Assembly (NCBI GenBank): GCA_028698335.1
Contig: JAQVDP010000002.1
Location: forward strand, 186,001-250,000
DNA from: Nevskiales bacterium
GTDB taxonomy: Bacteria > Pseudomonadota > Gammaproteobacteria > Nevskiales > Nevskiaceae
Direction of reading: 5' to 3'
DNA length: 64,000 bases
Shown here: piece by piece, positions 10,543 through 23,216 of the stretch
Numbering within the stretch: the stretch's first letter is position 1
Layout of the letters: each line of letters starts with the position of its first letter
Program-made: the position numbers and the translations under genes
Notes under the pieces: generated by a model
The model's database searches: none
What the model saw: only the letters and a program-made list of their open reading frames with translations
Told to the model about the DNA's origin: nothing

Positions 10543-12138
10543 GTGCGGCGTTGGAACGGTTGGGGTGACTCTGCGGACCAGTATGAGCTGACGGACGATG
10601 CACGGCGTTTTCTGAACGATCGCGTCGGGCCTTCGGCGGCACCACGTGACGCGACGCTGGAGGAAGCGCTGGCGACCGTGCCCGGTTCGCGCCTTCCGGA
10701 TTCGACACCCTATTTCTCCACCGACCCCAGCGTGCGTCTGCTCCACGCCAGGGGACAGAGCTTCCCGGACTGGGTCGCGCTGCGATCGGGGCGTGTCGGC
10801 CCCTTCGCCGACGCGGTCGCGCAGCCCGGGTCCCACGACGAGGCTGCCGCGGCGCTGGCAGAGGCCCGCAAGCTGGGGGCGGTCGTGATTCCGTATGGCG
10901 GCGGGACCAGTGTCGTGGGGCATCTGCAGGTGCCCGCGGACGACCGTCCGGTCGTCAACATCTCCCTGGAACGCATGAACCGGCTGATCGGCATGGACGA
11001 CAAGTCGATGCTGGCCACTTTCGGCGGTGGAACGCCGGGCCCGCAGATCGAGGCACAGCTGCGGCCGTACGGGTTGATGCTCGGCCACTTCCCCCAGTCC
11101 TACGAGTACTCCACGATCGGTGGATGGGTCGTGACCCGCTCCTCGGGGCAGCAGTCGCTGCGCTATGGGCGGATCGAACAGTTGTTTGCCGGCGGGCGGA
11201 TCAGCACGCCACGGGGCGAGCTGCGCGTCGGTGGCGTTCCGGCGTCCGCCGCCGGGCCGGATCTGAGGGAGGTCGTCCTCGGATCGGAAGGGCGTGCCGG
11301 GTTGCTGACCGAGGTTTCGGCGCGCGTGCGACGGCTGCCGGAATGCGAGGACTTTCACGGCATTTTCTTCCCGAACTGGGAAGCCGCGATCGAAGCGGTG
11401 CGCGCACTGGCTCAGGCCGACCTGCCGCTGTCGATGCTGCGGCTGTCGAACGAGGTCGAGACCGAAACCCAGCTGCGTCTGGCGGGACATCCGCACCTGA
11501 TTCGCTGGCTGCAGCGCTATCTCGGCGTACGCGGCGTCCAGTCCGGGCAATGCATGCTGATGATGGGTGTCACCGGAAGCCTGGCGCAGGTGCGGCGCAT
11601 GCGTCGTGACGCCCTGGCTCTGGCCAAGCGATACAAGGGTGTGCACGTTGGCAAGGCGATGGGCAAGTCCTGGGCGAAGAGCCGTTTCCGCGGACCGTTG
11701 CTGCGCAATTCGCTGTGGGAGGCGGGCTACGCTGCCGACACCGTCGAGACCGCCGTCGACTGGCCCAAGGTGACGGGGTTGATGCGGGCGATCGAGAAGG
11801 CGGCAAGCGATGCGCTGCTCGCCGAGAACGAACGCGTTCATGCCTTCACTCATCTGTCGCATATGTACCGGCAGGGCTGCAGCATCTACTCGACGTTCGT
11901 GTTCCGCAGCGCGGGCGACGTCGATGCGGATCTGGAACGCTGGCGCAAGCTCAAGGCGCGGGTCTCGGAGACGATCGTCGAACATGGCGGCACGATCAGC
12001 CACCAGCACGGCGTCGGCGTCGACCATGCGCCCTATCTGGCTGCCGAAAAGGGCGCTCTGGGTCTGGACGTGCTGCGCTCGGCGCTGCGCGAACTCGACC
12101 CCAACGGCATGATGAATCCTGGCAAGTTGCTGGCCTGA
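10543..12138 (+). CDS. FAD-linked oxidase, alkyldihydroxyacetonephosphate synthase-like
   Basis: The 531-residue flavoprotein resembles alkylglycerone-phosphate synthase, which swaps the acyl chain of acyl-DHAP for a fatty alcohol to make the glycerol ether bond. Seen: RRWNGWGD at the N terminus, very like the WNGWG start of the eukaryotic enzyme; a PCMH FAD domain with PYGGGTSVVG (117-126); SYEYSTIGGWV; and GGTISHQHGVG near the C terminus. The eukaryotic catalytic HHH is HQH here (487-489). GTG at 10543 follows GGGAGA, and the frame is open further upstream without family similarity. Related FAD-linked oxidases such as lactate dehydrogenases lack the WNGWG start. Substrate unproven. Confidence 0.8.
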   Translation: MRRWNGWGDSADQYELTDDARRFLNDRVGPSAAPRDATLEEALATVPGSRLPDSTPYFSTDPSVRLLHARGQSFPDWVALRSGRVGPFADAVAQPGSHDEAAAALAEARKLGAVVIPYGGGTSVVGHLQVPADDRPVVNISLERMNRLIGMDDKSMLATFGGGTPGPQIEAQLRPYGLMLGHFPQSYEYSTIGGWVVTRSSGQQSLRYGRIEQLFAGGRISTPRGELRVGGVPASAAGPDLREVVLGSEGRAGLLTEVSARVRRLPECEDFHGIFFPNWEAAIEAVRALAQADLPLSMLRLSNEVETETQLRLAGHPHLIRWLQRYLGVRGVQSGQCMLMMGVTGSLAQVRRMRRDALALAKRYKGVHVGKAMGKSWAKSRFRGPLLRNSLWEAGYAADTVETAVDWPKVTGLMRAIEKAASDALLAENERVHAFTHLSHMYRQGCSIYSTFVFRSAGDVDADLERWRKLKARVSETIVEHGGTISHQHGVGVDHAPYLAAEKGALGLDVLRSALRELDPNGMMNPGKLLA

Positions 12139-12160
12139 AGCCGCCAGTCGGAGTGTGATG

Positions 12161-12535
12161 ATGAAGCCTTCGGGTCCAGGCGGGTTTGCCGTCGTCTATC
12201 AGTGGCGGGTCCGGGCGGGGCTCGACCGGCAGTTCCGCGAGGCCTGGGAGGCCTTGACCCGGGTGCTGATCGAACAGCGCGGCGCCTGCGGTTCGCGTCT
12301 GCACCGTGCCGACGCGGGCACCTACGTTGCGTATGCCCTGTGGCCCAGCCGTGCGGTATGGGAGCAGTCGTGCACGCTGCACGAGCAGGATCAGACGCTG
12401 TCCCAACAGATTCTCGATGCAGTCGAGGATACCTGGTCGCCGATGTTGCTGGAGACGGTGGCCGACCTGAGCCCGGAAAGTGGCAGACTGCAGGATCCGG
12501 CAGCACTCGGGGCACCTCCCAATGCCACGCACTGA
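12161..12535 (+). CDS. ABM (antibiotic biosynthesis monooxygenase)-like domain protein
   Basis: This small protein of about 124 residues has an AVVYQWRVRAG start and a YVAYALWPSRAVWEQS segment typical of dimeric alpha/beta-barrel ABM proteins. Members act as cofactor-free monooxygenases or merely bind small ligands. Three start codons are stacked (GTG 12155, ATG 12158, ATG 12161). GGAG at 12150-12153 favours 12161. It starts 22 bp after the alkyl-DHAP-synthase-like gene and its end overlaps the next gene by 14 bp, so it belongs to the same operon. Function in the cluster is unknown. Confidence 0.7.
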   Translation: MKPSGPGGFAVVYQWRVRAGLDRQFREAWEALTRVLIEQRGACGSRLHRADAGTYVAYALWPSRAVWEQSCTLHEQDQTLSQQILDAVEDTWSPMLLETVADLSPESGRLQDPAALGAPPNATH

Positions 12536-14054
12536 GCTGTCGCAGCTGCGGGATCAGTACGACCTGATCGTCATCGGCGGCGGCATCACCGGTGCCGGTG
12601 TGTTCCGGGAGGCTGTCAGGTCCGGACTGCGCGTGCTGCTCGTCGAGGCCAACGACTTTGCGTCGGCCACGTCGTCGTGGTCATCCAAGCTGGTGCATGG
12701 CGGACTGCGCTACCTGAAGAACGGGCAATGGCGGCTGACCCTGGAGTCCGTGCGCGAGCGGCAGCGCCTGATGCGCGAAGGCGCTGGTCTGGTCGAGATG
12801 CAGCCGTTCATGATGCCGATCTATCGCGGGCGCAAGCCGGGGCGCTGGCTGATGCGGATCGGCCTGGCCGTGTATGACCTGATGGCGGGCGCGCGGCGGT
12901 CCCGGTGGGTCGATGCGGACGCGGCGCTTGCCGGGGAGACGACACTGCGGCGCGATGGCCTGCTCGGGGCGGTGACCTTCGAGGATGCGCGCACCGACGA
13001 TGCGCGGCTGGTACTCAGGCTGGTGCTCGACGCGATCGGGCAGGGCGGGACGGCGCTCAACTACGTGCGGGCCGAAGTGTGTAACCGGGACGGACGGGTC
13101 TCCGGTGTGATCCTGACCGACCAGATCGACGGGCAGCGGCGCACGGTCGACGCGCGCATGGTCGTCAACGCAGGCGGCGTCTGGGCCGGTACGGTTCCCG
13201 GCGCGCCCGAGGGTGCGCCGAAGCTGCGCCCCCTGCGCGGCAGCCATCTGGTCTTTGCTGCGGAGCGCCTGCCTCTGCGCCACGCCGTTTCGTGGTTGCA
13301 CCCGCGCGACGAGCGGCCGATCTTCGCGTACCCCTGGGAGGGGGCGGTCATCTGCGGAACCACCGACCTTGATCATCAGGGCGCATTCGATCGACCGGCG
13401 ATGTCGCCGGATGAGGCGGCCTATCTGGTCGAGGGTCTGGCTTTCCAGTTCCCGGAACTGCGGTTGCGGGCCGAGGATGCGATCGCCACGTATTCCGGCG
13501 TGCGTCCGGTGGTCGACGGCGGCAAGGCCAAGCCGTCCGACGAGTCGCGCGAGTCGGCGATGTGGACGCAGCCCGGCATGGTGGGGATCACCGGTGGCAA
13601 GCTCACGACCTTTGCGGTGACCGCGCGGCAGGTCCTGCGGGCGGCTGCGCGGGAGCTGCCCGAGCTGGCGCCGGGACCCGTTCGGCCGGTGTTCGCCGAA
13701 ACCGAAGCGGTCGTGGAGGGTGGGCGGCGCCGGCTCCGCGGCCGTCTCGGAGGCGAGGCCGCGCAGCGACTGTCGCGGGAAATGCCCGCCGACGAGCAGC
13801 AGGCGATCGGCGACACGCTCTACAGCTGGGCGGAAGTGCGCTGGGCTGCGCGTCACGAAATGGTGACCTGTCTGCAGGACGTGATGATGCGCCGCACGCG
13901 TCTGGGGCTGGTCACGCCCGAGGGTGGCGAAGCGTGGCTCGAGCGCGTCGCTGCGATATGCGCCGAGGAACTGGGGTGGGACGCGCAGCGGCGGGTGCGG
14001 GAGATCGAGAGCTACCGGGCCTACTGGCGGCGCCAGCATGCGCCGGTCCACTGA
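12522..14054 (+). CDS. FAD-dependent glycerol-3-phosphate dehydrogenase family protein
   Basis: The 510-residue protein has the GlpD/GlpO fold: dinucleotide motif VIGGGITGAG, then SSKLVHGGLRYLKNGQWRL, which is diagnostic for the family, and a C-terminal GlpD cap domain. GlpD oxidises glycerol-3-phosphate to DHAP and passes electrons to quinone at the membrane. No glpF, glpK or glpR is beside it; it lies between an ABM protein and an FGGY kinase. From memory the same trio (FAD oxidase, GlpD-like, FGGY kinase) occurs in Pseudomonas. It could serve DHAP supply for ether-lipid synthesis or oxidise a modified glycerol phosphate. Confidence 0.85.
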   Translation: MPRTELSQLRDQYDLIVIGGGITGAGVFREAVRSGLRVLLVEANDFASATSSWSSKLVHGGLRYLKNGQWRLTLESVRERQRLMREGAGLVEMQPFMMPIYRGRKPGRWLMRIGLAVYDLMAGARRSRWVDADAALAGETTLRRDGLLGAVTFEDARTDDARLVLRLVLDAIGQGGTALNYVRAEVCNRDGRVSGVILTDQIDGQRRTVDARMVVNAGGVWAGTVPGAPEGAPKLRPLRGSHLVFAAERLPLRHAVSWLHPRDERPIFAYPWEGAVICGTTDLDHQGAFDRPAMSPDEAAYLVEGLAFQFPELRLRAEDAIATYSGVRPVVDGGKAKPSDESRESAMWTQPGMVGITGGKLTTFAVTARQVLRAAARELPELAPGPVRPVFAETEAVVEGGRRRLRGRLGGEAAQRLSREMPADEQQAIGDTLYSWAEVRWAARHEMVTCLQDVMMRRTRLGLVTPEGGEAWLERVAAICAEELGWDAQRRVREIESYRAYWRRQHAPVH

Positions 14055-14099
14055 ACCCGGCGCCGGTTGGGCGATTGACGGACGAGGAGAATGGCAGGC

Positions 14100-15662
14100 A
14101 TGAGTGCGCCGCGGATACTGAGTATCGACGTCGGCACCCAGAGCGCGCGCGCGATCGTGTTCGACGCCGAGGGGCATCTGCTGGCCAAGGCGCAGCAGGC
14201 GTTCGAGCCCGTGTACCACGCGCCGAATCCGGGATGGGCCGAGCAGGATCCGGAGGTTTACTGGGAAGCGGTCGCGAGTTGTTGCAGGCGCCTGTGGGCA
14301 GAAGGCGCCGTTGCCCCGGACCAGATCACCGCGGTGACCCTGACGACGCAGCGGGCGACGTCGGTCTGTGTCGATGCCGATGGGCGTGCGCTGCGGCCGG
14401 CGATCCTGTGGCTGGACCGACGCGAGTGTTCGCTGCCGCCGCGATTGTCGCCCTGGTGGCGCGGGCTGTTCGGGCTGGTGGGCGCGGGCGGATTGATCGC
14501 CCACCTGCAGCGCGAGGCCGAGGCCAACTGGCTGGCCCAGCACGAGCCCGAGCTGTGGCGCGAAACCGCCCGTTTTCTGCTGCTGTCAGGATGGCTCAGC
14601 TGGCGGCTCACGGGCGACTACGTCGACTCCAGCGGGTGCCAGGTCGGCTATCTGCCGTTCGACTACCGGCGCCTGGACTGGGCCCGTCCCGGTGACTTCA
14701 AGTGGCAGGCCCTGGCCGTGCGCCGCGCGCAATTGCCTCGACTGGTCGCGCCCGGGCAGCCGCTCGGCTCGCTGACGGCGGCGGCGGCGGATGCGCTGGG
14801 CCTTCCGGCGGGCCGGCCGATCATCGCCGGCGCCGCAGACAAGGCCTGCGAAGTCCTGGGCTGCGGCGTGCTGACGCCGGACGTTGCGCAATTGAGTTTC
14901 GGGACGACAGCGACGGTGAACACGACCCAGCAGCGCTACGTCGAGGTTCAGCGGATGTTGCCGCCATATCCGGCGGCCGTGCCCGGCGCCTACAACACCG
15001 AGATCCAGATCTATCGCGGGTTCTGGATGGTGTCGTGGTTCAAACGTGAGTTCGCTCACCGCGAGCTGGCGCTGGCGCAGGAGCGGGGCGTCGAGGTCGA
15101 GGCCCTGTTCGACGATCTGGTCGCCCAGGTTCCGCCGGGATCGATGGGGCTGACGCTGCAGCCGTACTGGTCGCCCGGCGTACGGGACCCGGGGCCGGAA
15201 GCCAAGGGGGCGATCATCGGCTTCGGCGATGTGCACACGCGCGCGCATCTGTACCGGGCGATTCTCGAGGGTCTGATCTACGGGTTGCGTAGCGGCTGCG
15301 AGCAGATCGAGCGGCGCACCGGTCAGCGCATCGGCCTGTTGCGGATCGCTGGGGGAGGGTCGCAATCCGACCAGGCGATGCAGATCAGCGCGGACGTCTT
15401 CGGACGGTCCGCCGAGCGCTCGGAGATCTACGAAACCTCAGCGCTCGGTGCCGCGATCAACTGCGCCGTGGGGCTGGGCCTGCATGCCGACTACCCGAGC
15501 GCGGTTGCGCGGATGGTCCGGGTGGGCCGGCGCTTCGAGCCGGATCCGGCCGCCGCGGCGGTTTACGAGCGCCTGTATCGTGAGGTCTATCTGTCGATGT
15601 ATCCGCGCCTGAAGCCGCTGTATCAGAGCATCCGGCGCATTACCGGCTACCCGCCGGTCTGA
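14100..15662 (+). CDS. FGGY-family carbohydrate kinase
   Basis: The 520-residue protein has the FGGY N-terminal phosphate loop SIDVGTQSARAIVFD, an ATP-binding C-terminal domain with IAGGGSQSD and ALGAA, and AGAADKACEVLG in between. The family phosphorylates polyols and sugars (glycerol, xylulose, ribulose and others). The sequence is not a typical GlpK, and the substrate cannot be read off. ATG at 14100 is chosen because GAGGAG (14084-14089) is at proper distance; ATG 14091 is too close. Beside a GlpD-like enzyme, a glycerol-type or alkylglycerol substrate is a reasonable guess. Confidence 0.8.
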   Translation: MSAPRILSIDVGTQSARAIVFDAEGHLLAKAQQAFEPVYHAPNPGWAEQDPEVYWEAVASCCRRLWAEGAVAPDQITAVTLTTQRATSVCVDADGRALRPAILWLDRRECSLPPRLSPWWRGLFGLVGAGGLIAHLQREAEANWLAQHEPELWRETARFLLLSGWLSWRLTGDYVDSSGCQVGYLPFDYRRLDWARPGDFKWQALAVRRAQLPRLVAPGQPLGSLTAAAADALGLPAGRPIIAGAADKACEVLGCGVLTPDVAQLSFGTTATVNTTQQRYVEVQRMLPPYPAAVPGAYNTEIQIYRGFWMVSWFKREFAHRELALAQERGVEVEALFDDLVAQVPPGSMGLTLQPYWSPGVRDPGPEAKGAIIGFGDVHTRAHLYRAILEGLIYGLRSGCEQIERRTGQRIGLLRIAGGGSQSDQAMQISADVFGRSAERSEIYETSALGAAINCAVGLGLHADYPSAVARMVRVGRRFEPDPAAAAVYERLYREVYLSMYPRLKPLYQSIRRITGYPPV

Positions 15663-15678
15663 GGGGGCGCCGCGGGTT

Positions 15679-16029
15679 TCAGGTGCTGGCCTGCAGGTTC
15701 TTCCACCACTGACCGCTGAACACGAAGCGCGGGAAGTTGATGAACTGCTCGGCGGCGATCGCCTGGACCAGCTTCCAGGCGTTGTCCTGGGCGACTGGTT
15801 GCAGTGCTTCGCGATCGTGGCCGATGCCCTGCGCGAACAGCGCCAGGGCCATCCACAGGATGCCGCTGAGCGCATACAAAACGCCGGAGAACAGCAGATC
15901 GCCGATCGCGCCAAGCGCACCGATCCAGAACAGCGGCACCGCCACGATGTGGATCATCAGGTTCACACGGTCGCGATGATGCTCGGCGTAGTCGGACCAC
16001 TGTGCGTGCAGCAAGGATTCGAAGCTCAT
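15679..16029 (-). CDS. Mpo1-like (DUF962) membrane protein
   Basis: The 116-residue protein has an N-terminal [20 protein letters not shown] segment, two to three hydrophobic stretches (about 24-75), and [15 protein letters not shown]. This is the pattern of DUF962/Mpo1 proteins, whose yeast member is an iron-dependent dioxygenase in fatty-acid alpha-oxidation that uses conserved histidines. Its ATG overlaps the queF stop (ATGA, 16026-16029), so the two are translationally coupled. It converges on the FGGY kinase gene with a 16-bp gap. The bacterial role is unknown, but a lipid substrate next to a lipid-like cluster is suggestive. Confidence 0.75.
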   Translation of the reverse strand: MSFESLLHAQWSDYAEHHRDRVNLMIHIVAVPLFWIGALGAIGDLLFSGVLYALSGILWMALALFAQGIGHDREALQPVAQDNAWKLVQAIAAEQFINFPRFVFSGQWWKNLQAST

Positions 16030-16448
16030 GGAGTCTGCCCTTGTCCGGTCGGATCGACATGCCACGCCGACGGGCCCAGCGTGCCGTTCCAGCCCTTCTT
16101 GCGATGTTCGACGCTGACGTGAGTGTAAATGCCGCCACGGACGTTGAATACCGCAGTCAGGCGCATGTAGCGAGGCTTGGTCGCCTTGACCAGATCGTCG
16201 AGGATCTGGTTGGTGACCGCCTCGTGGAACGCGCCCTCGTCGCGGAAGCTCCAGACGTAGAGCTTGAGGGCCTTGAGCTCGATGCATTTCTTGTCGGCCA
16301 CGTATTCGAGATAAAGCGTGCCGAAGTCCGGCTGCCCGGTCTTGGGGCACAGGCAGGTGAACTCCGGGAGGCGCATGCGGATGACGTAGTCCCGCTGGGG
16401 CGCCGGGTTCTCGAAGGTTTCCAGTGTCTTGGACGGTAGTGTGGGCAT
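16026..16448 (-). CDS. queF: NADPH-dependent 7-cyano-7-deazaguanine reductase
   Basis: QueF reduces preQ0 to preQ1 in queuosine synthesis. The 140-residue, unimodular type has [13 protein letters not shown] with the catalytic Cys (C34) and Asp (D41), and [14 protein letters not shown] with the substrate-binding Glu (E76). The length fits the short YkvM-type enzymes rather than the long E. coli form. It overlaps the Mpo1-like gene and is divergent from smc across a 132-bp gap. The same organism has GluQRS, which uses the queuosine product on tRNA(Asp). Confidence 0.96.
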   Translation of the reverse strand: MPTLPSKTLETFENPAPQRDYVIRMRLPEFTCLCPKTGQPDFGTLYLEYVADKKCIELKALKLYVWSFRDEGAFHEAVTNQILDDLVKATKPRYMRLTAVFNVRGGIYTHVSVEHRKKGWNGTLGPSAWHVDPTGQGQTP

Positions 16449-16580
16449 AACGATATGAATCGAGAGGAAAAGTGCGGGCGAAGTATCGAGCTGCTGTATG
16501 CCCGGGCGGCATAATTTACACTACGCGGCCAAATCAACAGCACAAACCGCGCCCCAGGCAGGACGGAGCTTCCCAAACGC
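16449..16580. promoter_or_regulatory. Divergent queF/smc control region
   Basis: The 132-bp gap holds TATGCC-CGGGC-GGCATA (16497-16513), a perfect 6-bp dyad. A rightward -10-like CATAAT (16510-16515) and an alternative TACACT (16517-16522) lie beside it. The dyad could be an operator serving both genes. No clear -35 is seen. Confidence 0.35.
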
Positions 16581-19500
16581 ATGCGACTCTCGGGTATCAA
16601 ACTCGCCGGGTTCAAGTCCTTCGTGGACCCGACACACCTGCCTTTGCCCACGAATCTGACCGGCGTGGTCGGCCCCAACGGTTGCGGCAAGTCCAACATC
16701 ATCGACGCGGTGCGCTGGGTGCTGGGCGAGACCAGCATGAAGAACCTGCGGTCGGCCGACAGCGAAGACGTGATCTTCAACGGTTCCAAGACCCGCAAGC
16801 CGGTCGGCCGGGCCTCGGTCGAGCTGATCTTCGACAACAGCGACGGCACCATCGGTGGGCCCTATGCCGCCTATTCTGAGATCTCGGTCCGTCGCGAGCT
16901 GGTACGCGACGGCAGTTCGCAGTACTACCTCAACGGCAGCAAGTGCCTGAAGCGCGACGTCACCGATCTGTTCCTTGGCACCGGCCTTGGCGGCAAGAAC
17001 CAGTACGCGATCATCGAGCAGGGCATGGTGTCGCGCATGATCGAGGCCAAGCCCGAGGAGCTGCGGCACTGGCTCGAGGAGGCGGCGGGCATTTCCAGGT
17101 ACAAGGACCGGCGGCGTGAGACCGAATCGCGGATCCGCCAGACCCGCGAGAACCTGGCCCGACTCAACGATCTGCGCAGCGAGATCCAGCAGCGTCTGGA
17201 GGTCCTGACCAAGCAGGCCGCCAACGCCGAGAAATACAAGGACTACAAGGCCCAGGAACGGCAGTTGCGGGCCGAGATCCTGGCGCTGCGCCTGCGCCAG
17301 TTCGAGTCGCAGTCCAGCAGTCACGAGTCGCAGATCCAGGCGCTGGAGCAGGCGCTGGAACAGGCGCGGCTGGATGCCAGCAAGAGCGCCGATGCGCGCG
17401 TCGCCGCCGAGATCGAGACCAAGGCGCAGGGCAACAAACTCAACGAAGAGCAGAGCAAGGCCTACGAGGCTGAGGCGGCGCTGGCACGGCTCGAACAGAG
17501 TCTCCAGCATGCCCGCGAGCTGCAGCAGCTCAAGGCCCGCGAGCTCGAGCAGATCGCGCGCCAGCTCGCCGAACTCGAAGCCCGCCAGCAGCGCGAACAG
17601 CACCGTCGCGAGGAAGCCCAGCAGCAGCTCGAGGAGCTCGAACAGCAGGTCGAGGCTGCGCAGGCGGCCGAGGACGAAGCCCAGTCCGCGGTGATTGCGG
17701 CCGAGGACGAGGTCCAGGAAGAGCAGCGTCGCTGGGACGAGTTCGTCCAGGACGCCGAGACTCCGCTGACCCAGACCGAGGGCGAGAAGGTCAGGGTCCA
17801 GCAGCTCGAACGCGCGCGCTTCCAGGCCGAGGAACGGCACAAGCGTCTCGAGATGGAGCTCGGCGGGCTGAACATCGGTCCGGTGGAGACCAGCCTCGGC
17901 GAGGCCGATGTCGAGCTCGAGCATCTGTCGGCCGAGCTTGCCGGTCTTGAGGAACGTCTGCAGCAGCTCGACGGTGAGCTGCAGGGCGTCCGCGACGGCG
18001 CGACGGCGGCCGAGACGGAGCTGCACGAAACCCGGCAGACGCTGCAGTCGGCCAAAGGGCGCATGGCGTCGCTGGAAACGCTGCAACAGGCGGCTATGCG
18101 CGAGGACGATGCCGAACTGAATCAGTGGTTGCAGCGTCACGCATTGAGTGACGTTCCACGACTGGCCAGCGCGCTGCAGGTCGACGGCGGCTGGGAAACC
18201 GCGGTCGAACACGTGCTCGAAGGTCTGTTGCAGGCGCCGGTGGTCGACGGATACGACGCCCGCATGACGTCCCTCGGTGATGCGCCAAAGTCCGGTGTCG
18301 CGTTGTTCTCGGGCGCGCCCGGTCGTGGCACCGAGGGCCTTGCCGCGCACGTGGCAGGGCCGCAGGCGGTCATCGACCTGCTGGCCGGCACCCGCACCGC
18401 CGAAACGCTGGCGGATGCCGAGGCGATCGCGGCGAGCCTGCCGCCCGGAACTTCGGTGATCACCCGGGAGGGCATCTGGTGTGGCCGCGGCTGGCGTCGC
18501 TACCCACGCACCGGCGATGAGCGTGGCGGCATCATCGCGCGTGGGCAGCTGCTCAAGCAGCTCGAGGAGCAGGTCGCGCGGCAACAGGACCTGGTGCTGG
18601 AACGCGAACGGGTGCTTGGTGAGCTGCGCGGGCGCACCCACGCGATGGAGCAGGAGCGGCGCGAACTGTCGTCGAAGTTCGACCAGTTGCGCCACCGTCA
18701 GGCCCAGAAGCTGGCATTCCGGCAGGCGCAGGCGGTCCGTCTCGAACAGATGCAGGCGCGCGCACAGAATCTGACCCAGGAGCTCGAGGCGCTGGCGCAG
18801 ATGCGCGAGCAGCATCGCCGTGAACTCGAGGAGAGCCAGGCGCGACTGTCGTCGCTCGAACGTACCGCACAGGAGCTGCGCGAGCGGCGTGCGCAGATGC
18901 AGCAGGTGCTGCAGACCCGGCGTGACGCCGTCGGCCGCGCGCGCATGGGCGTCGCGCAGGCACAGCAGGCCCGCAACCAGCTGCAGGTGCGGCTCGCCGA
19001 AAGGCGCAGCGCGCTGACGGCGCTGGAACAGACCTTGCGCGACATTGCGGCTTCACGCGTGAACCTGCAGGCGCGCAAGGAAGACGAGGAACGCAACGCC
19101 GCCGAGCTCGATACGCCTCTGACCGACCACGCCGCCAACGTCGAGGCGGCGCGGGGTGCGGTCGAGTCGGCTCGCGAGGCGCTGCGCGCCGCACGCGAAC
19201 GGGTCGAGGCGGCGGATGCAGCGATGCAGGCGGCGGTGCAGAAGGCGCGCGCCACGGAGTTGGAAAAGGACGCCGCGTCCGAGCGGCTGCAGCAGGCCAA
19301 GCTGGAGTTCGAGAACCTGCGTGCGCATCGCGAGAGTCTCGACGAGCAGATCGCCGAGAGTGGCGTCGAGCGCGAGGCGCTGTTCGCCGGACTCGATCCC
19401 GATGCCTCGCTGCCGACCTGGGAGGAGCGCCTGACGACGGTGACCCGGCGGATCGAGCGCCTCGGCGCGATCAATCTGGCGGCAATCGAGGAGCTCGAGG

Positions 19501-20086
19501 AGGCACAGGGGCGCGAGAACTATCTGGCCGAGCAGCACGACGATCTGCACGGAGCGCTGGAAACCCTGGAGGAGGCGATCCACAAGATCGATACCGAAAC
19601 CAAGGAGATGTTCAAGCAGACCTTCGACCGGGTCGACACGGTGTTCCGCGATCGCTTTCCCAAGCTGTTCGGCGGTGGCGAGGCCTATCTGGAACTGACC
19701 GGCACCGATCTGCTCGAAACCGGGGTGCGCGTGATGGCCCGCCCGCCCGGCAAGCGCAATTCGACGATCCATCTGCTGTCGGGCGGTGAGAAGGCGATGA
19801 CCGCCGCCGCGCTGCTGCTGGCGCTGTTCCAGCTCAATCCGGCGCCGTTCTGTCTGATGGACGAGGTCGACGCGCCGCTGGACGATGCCAACGTGGGCCG
19901 CTTCTGCGAAGTGGTTCGCGAAATGTCACAGAACGTCCAGTTCATTATCATTACCCACAACAAGATCACCATGGAGCTGGCGCGTCAGCTGCACGGCGTG
20001 ACCATGCAGGAGCCGGGCGTGTCCCGGCTGGTCAGCGTGGACATCCAGCAGGCGGTTGAAATGGCGACCGATCAGGACACAACAGA

Positions 20087-20090
<4 letters not shown>
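16581..20090 (+). CDS. smc: Chromosome segregation ATPase SMC
   Basis: SMC forms the condensin ring with ScpA and ScpB, both encoded at 28052-29853. The 1169-residue protein has Walker A GPNGCGKS (31-38), a long Glu/Gln/Arg-rich coiled coil, a hinge (about 520-660), a second coiled coil, the ABC signature LSGGEKAM (about 1065) and Walker B CLMDEVDAPLDD (about 1090). It is the first gene of smc-zipA-ligA and overlaps zipA by ATGA. Having SMC-ScpAB rather than MukBEF separates this organism from the enterobacteria. Confidence 0.98.
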
Positions 20091-23186
<3,096 letters not shown>

Positions 23187-23216
23187 CGTCGGCGACATGT
23201 GCCCGGAGCGACGCCG

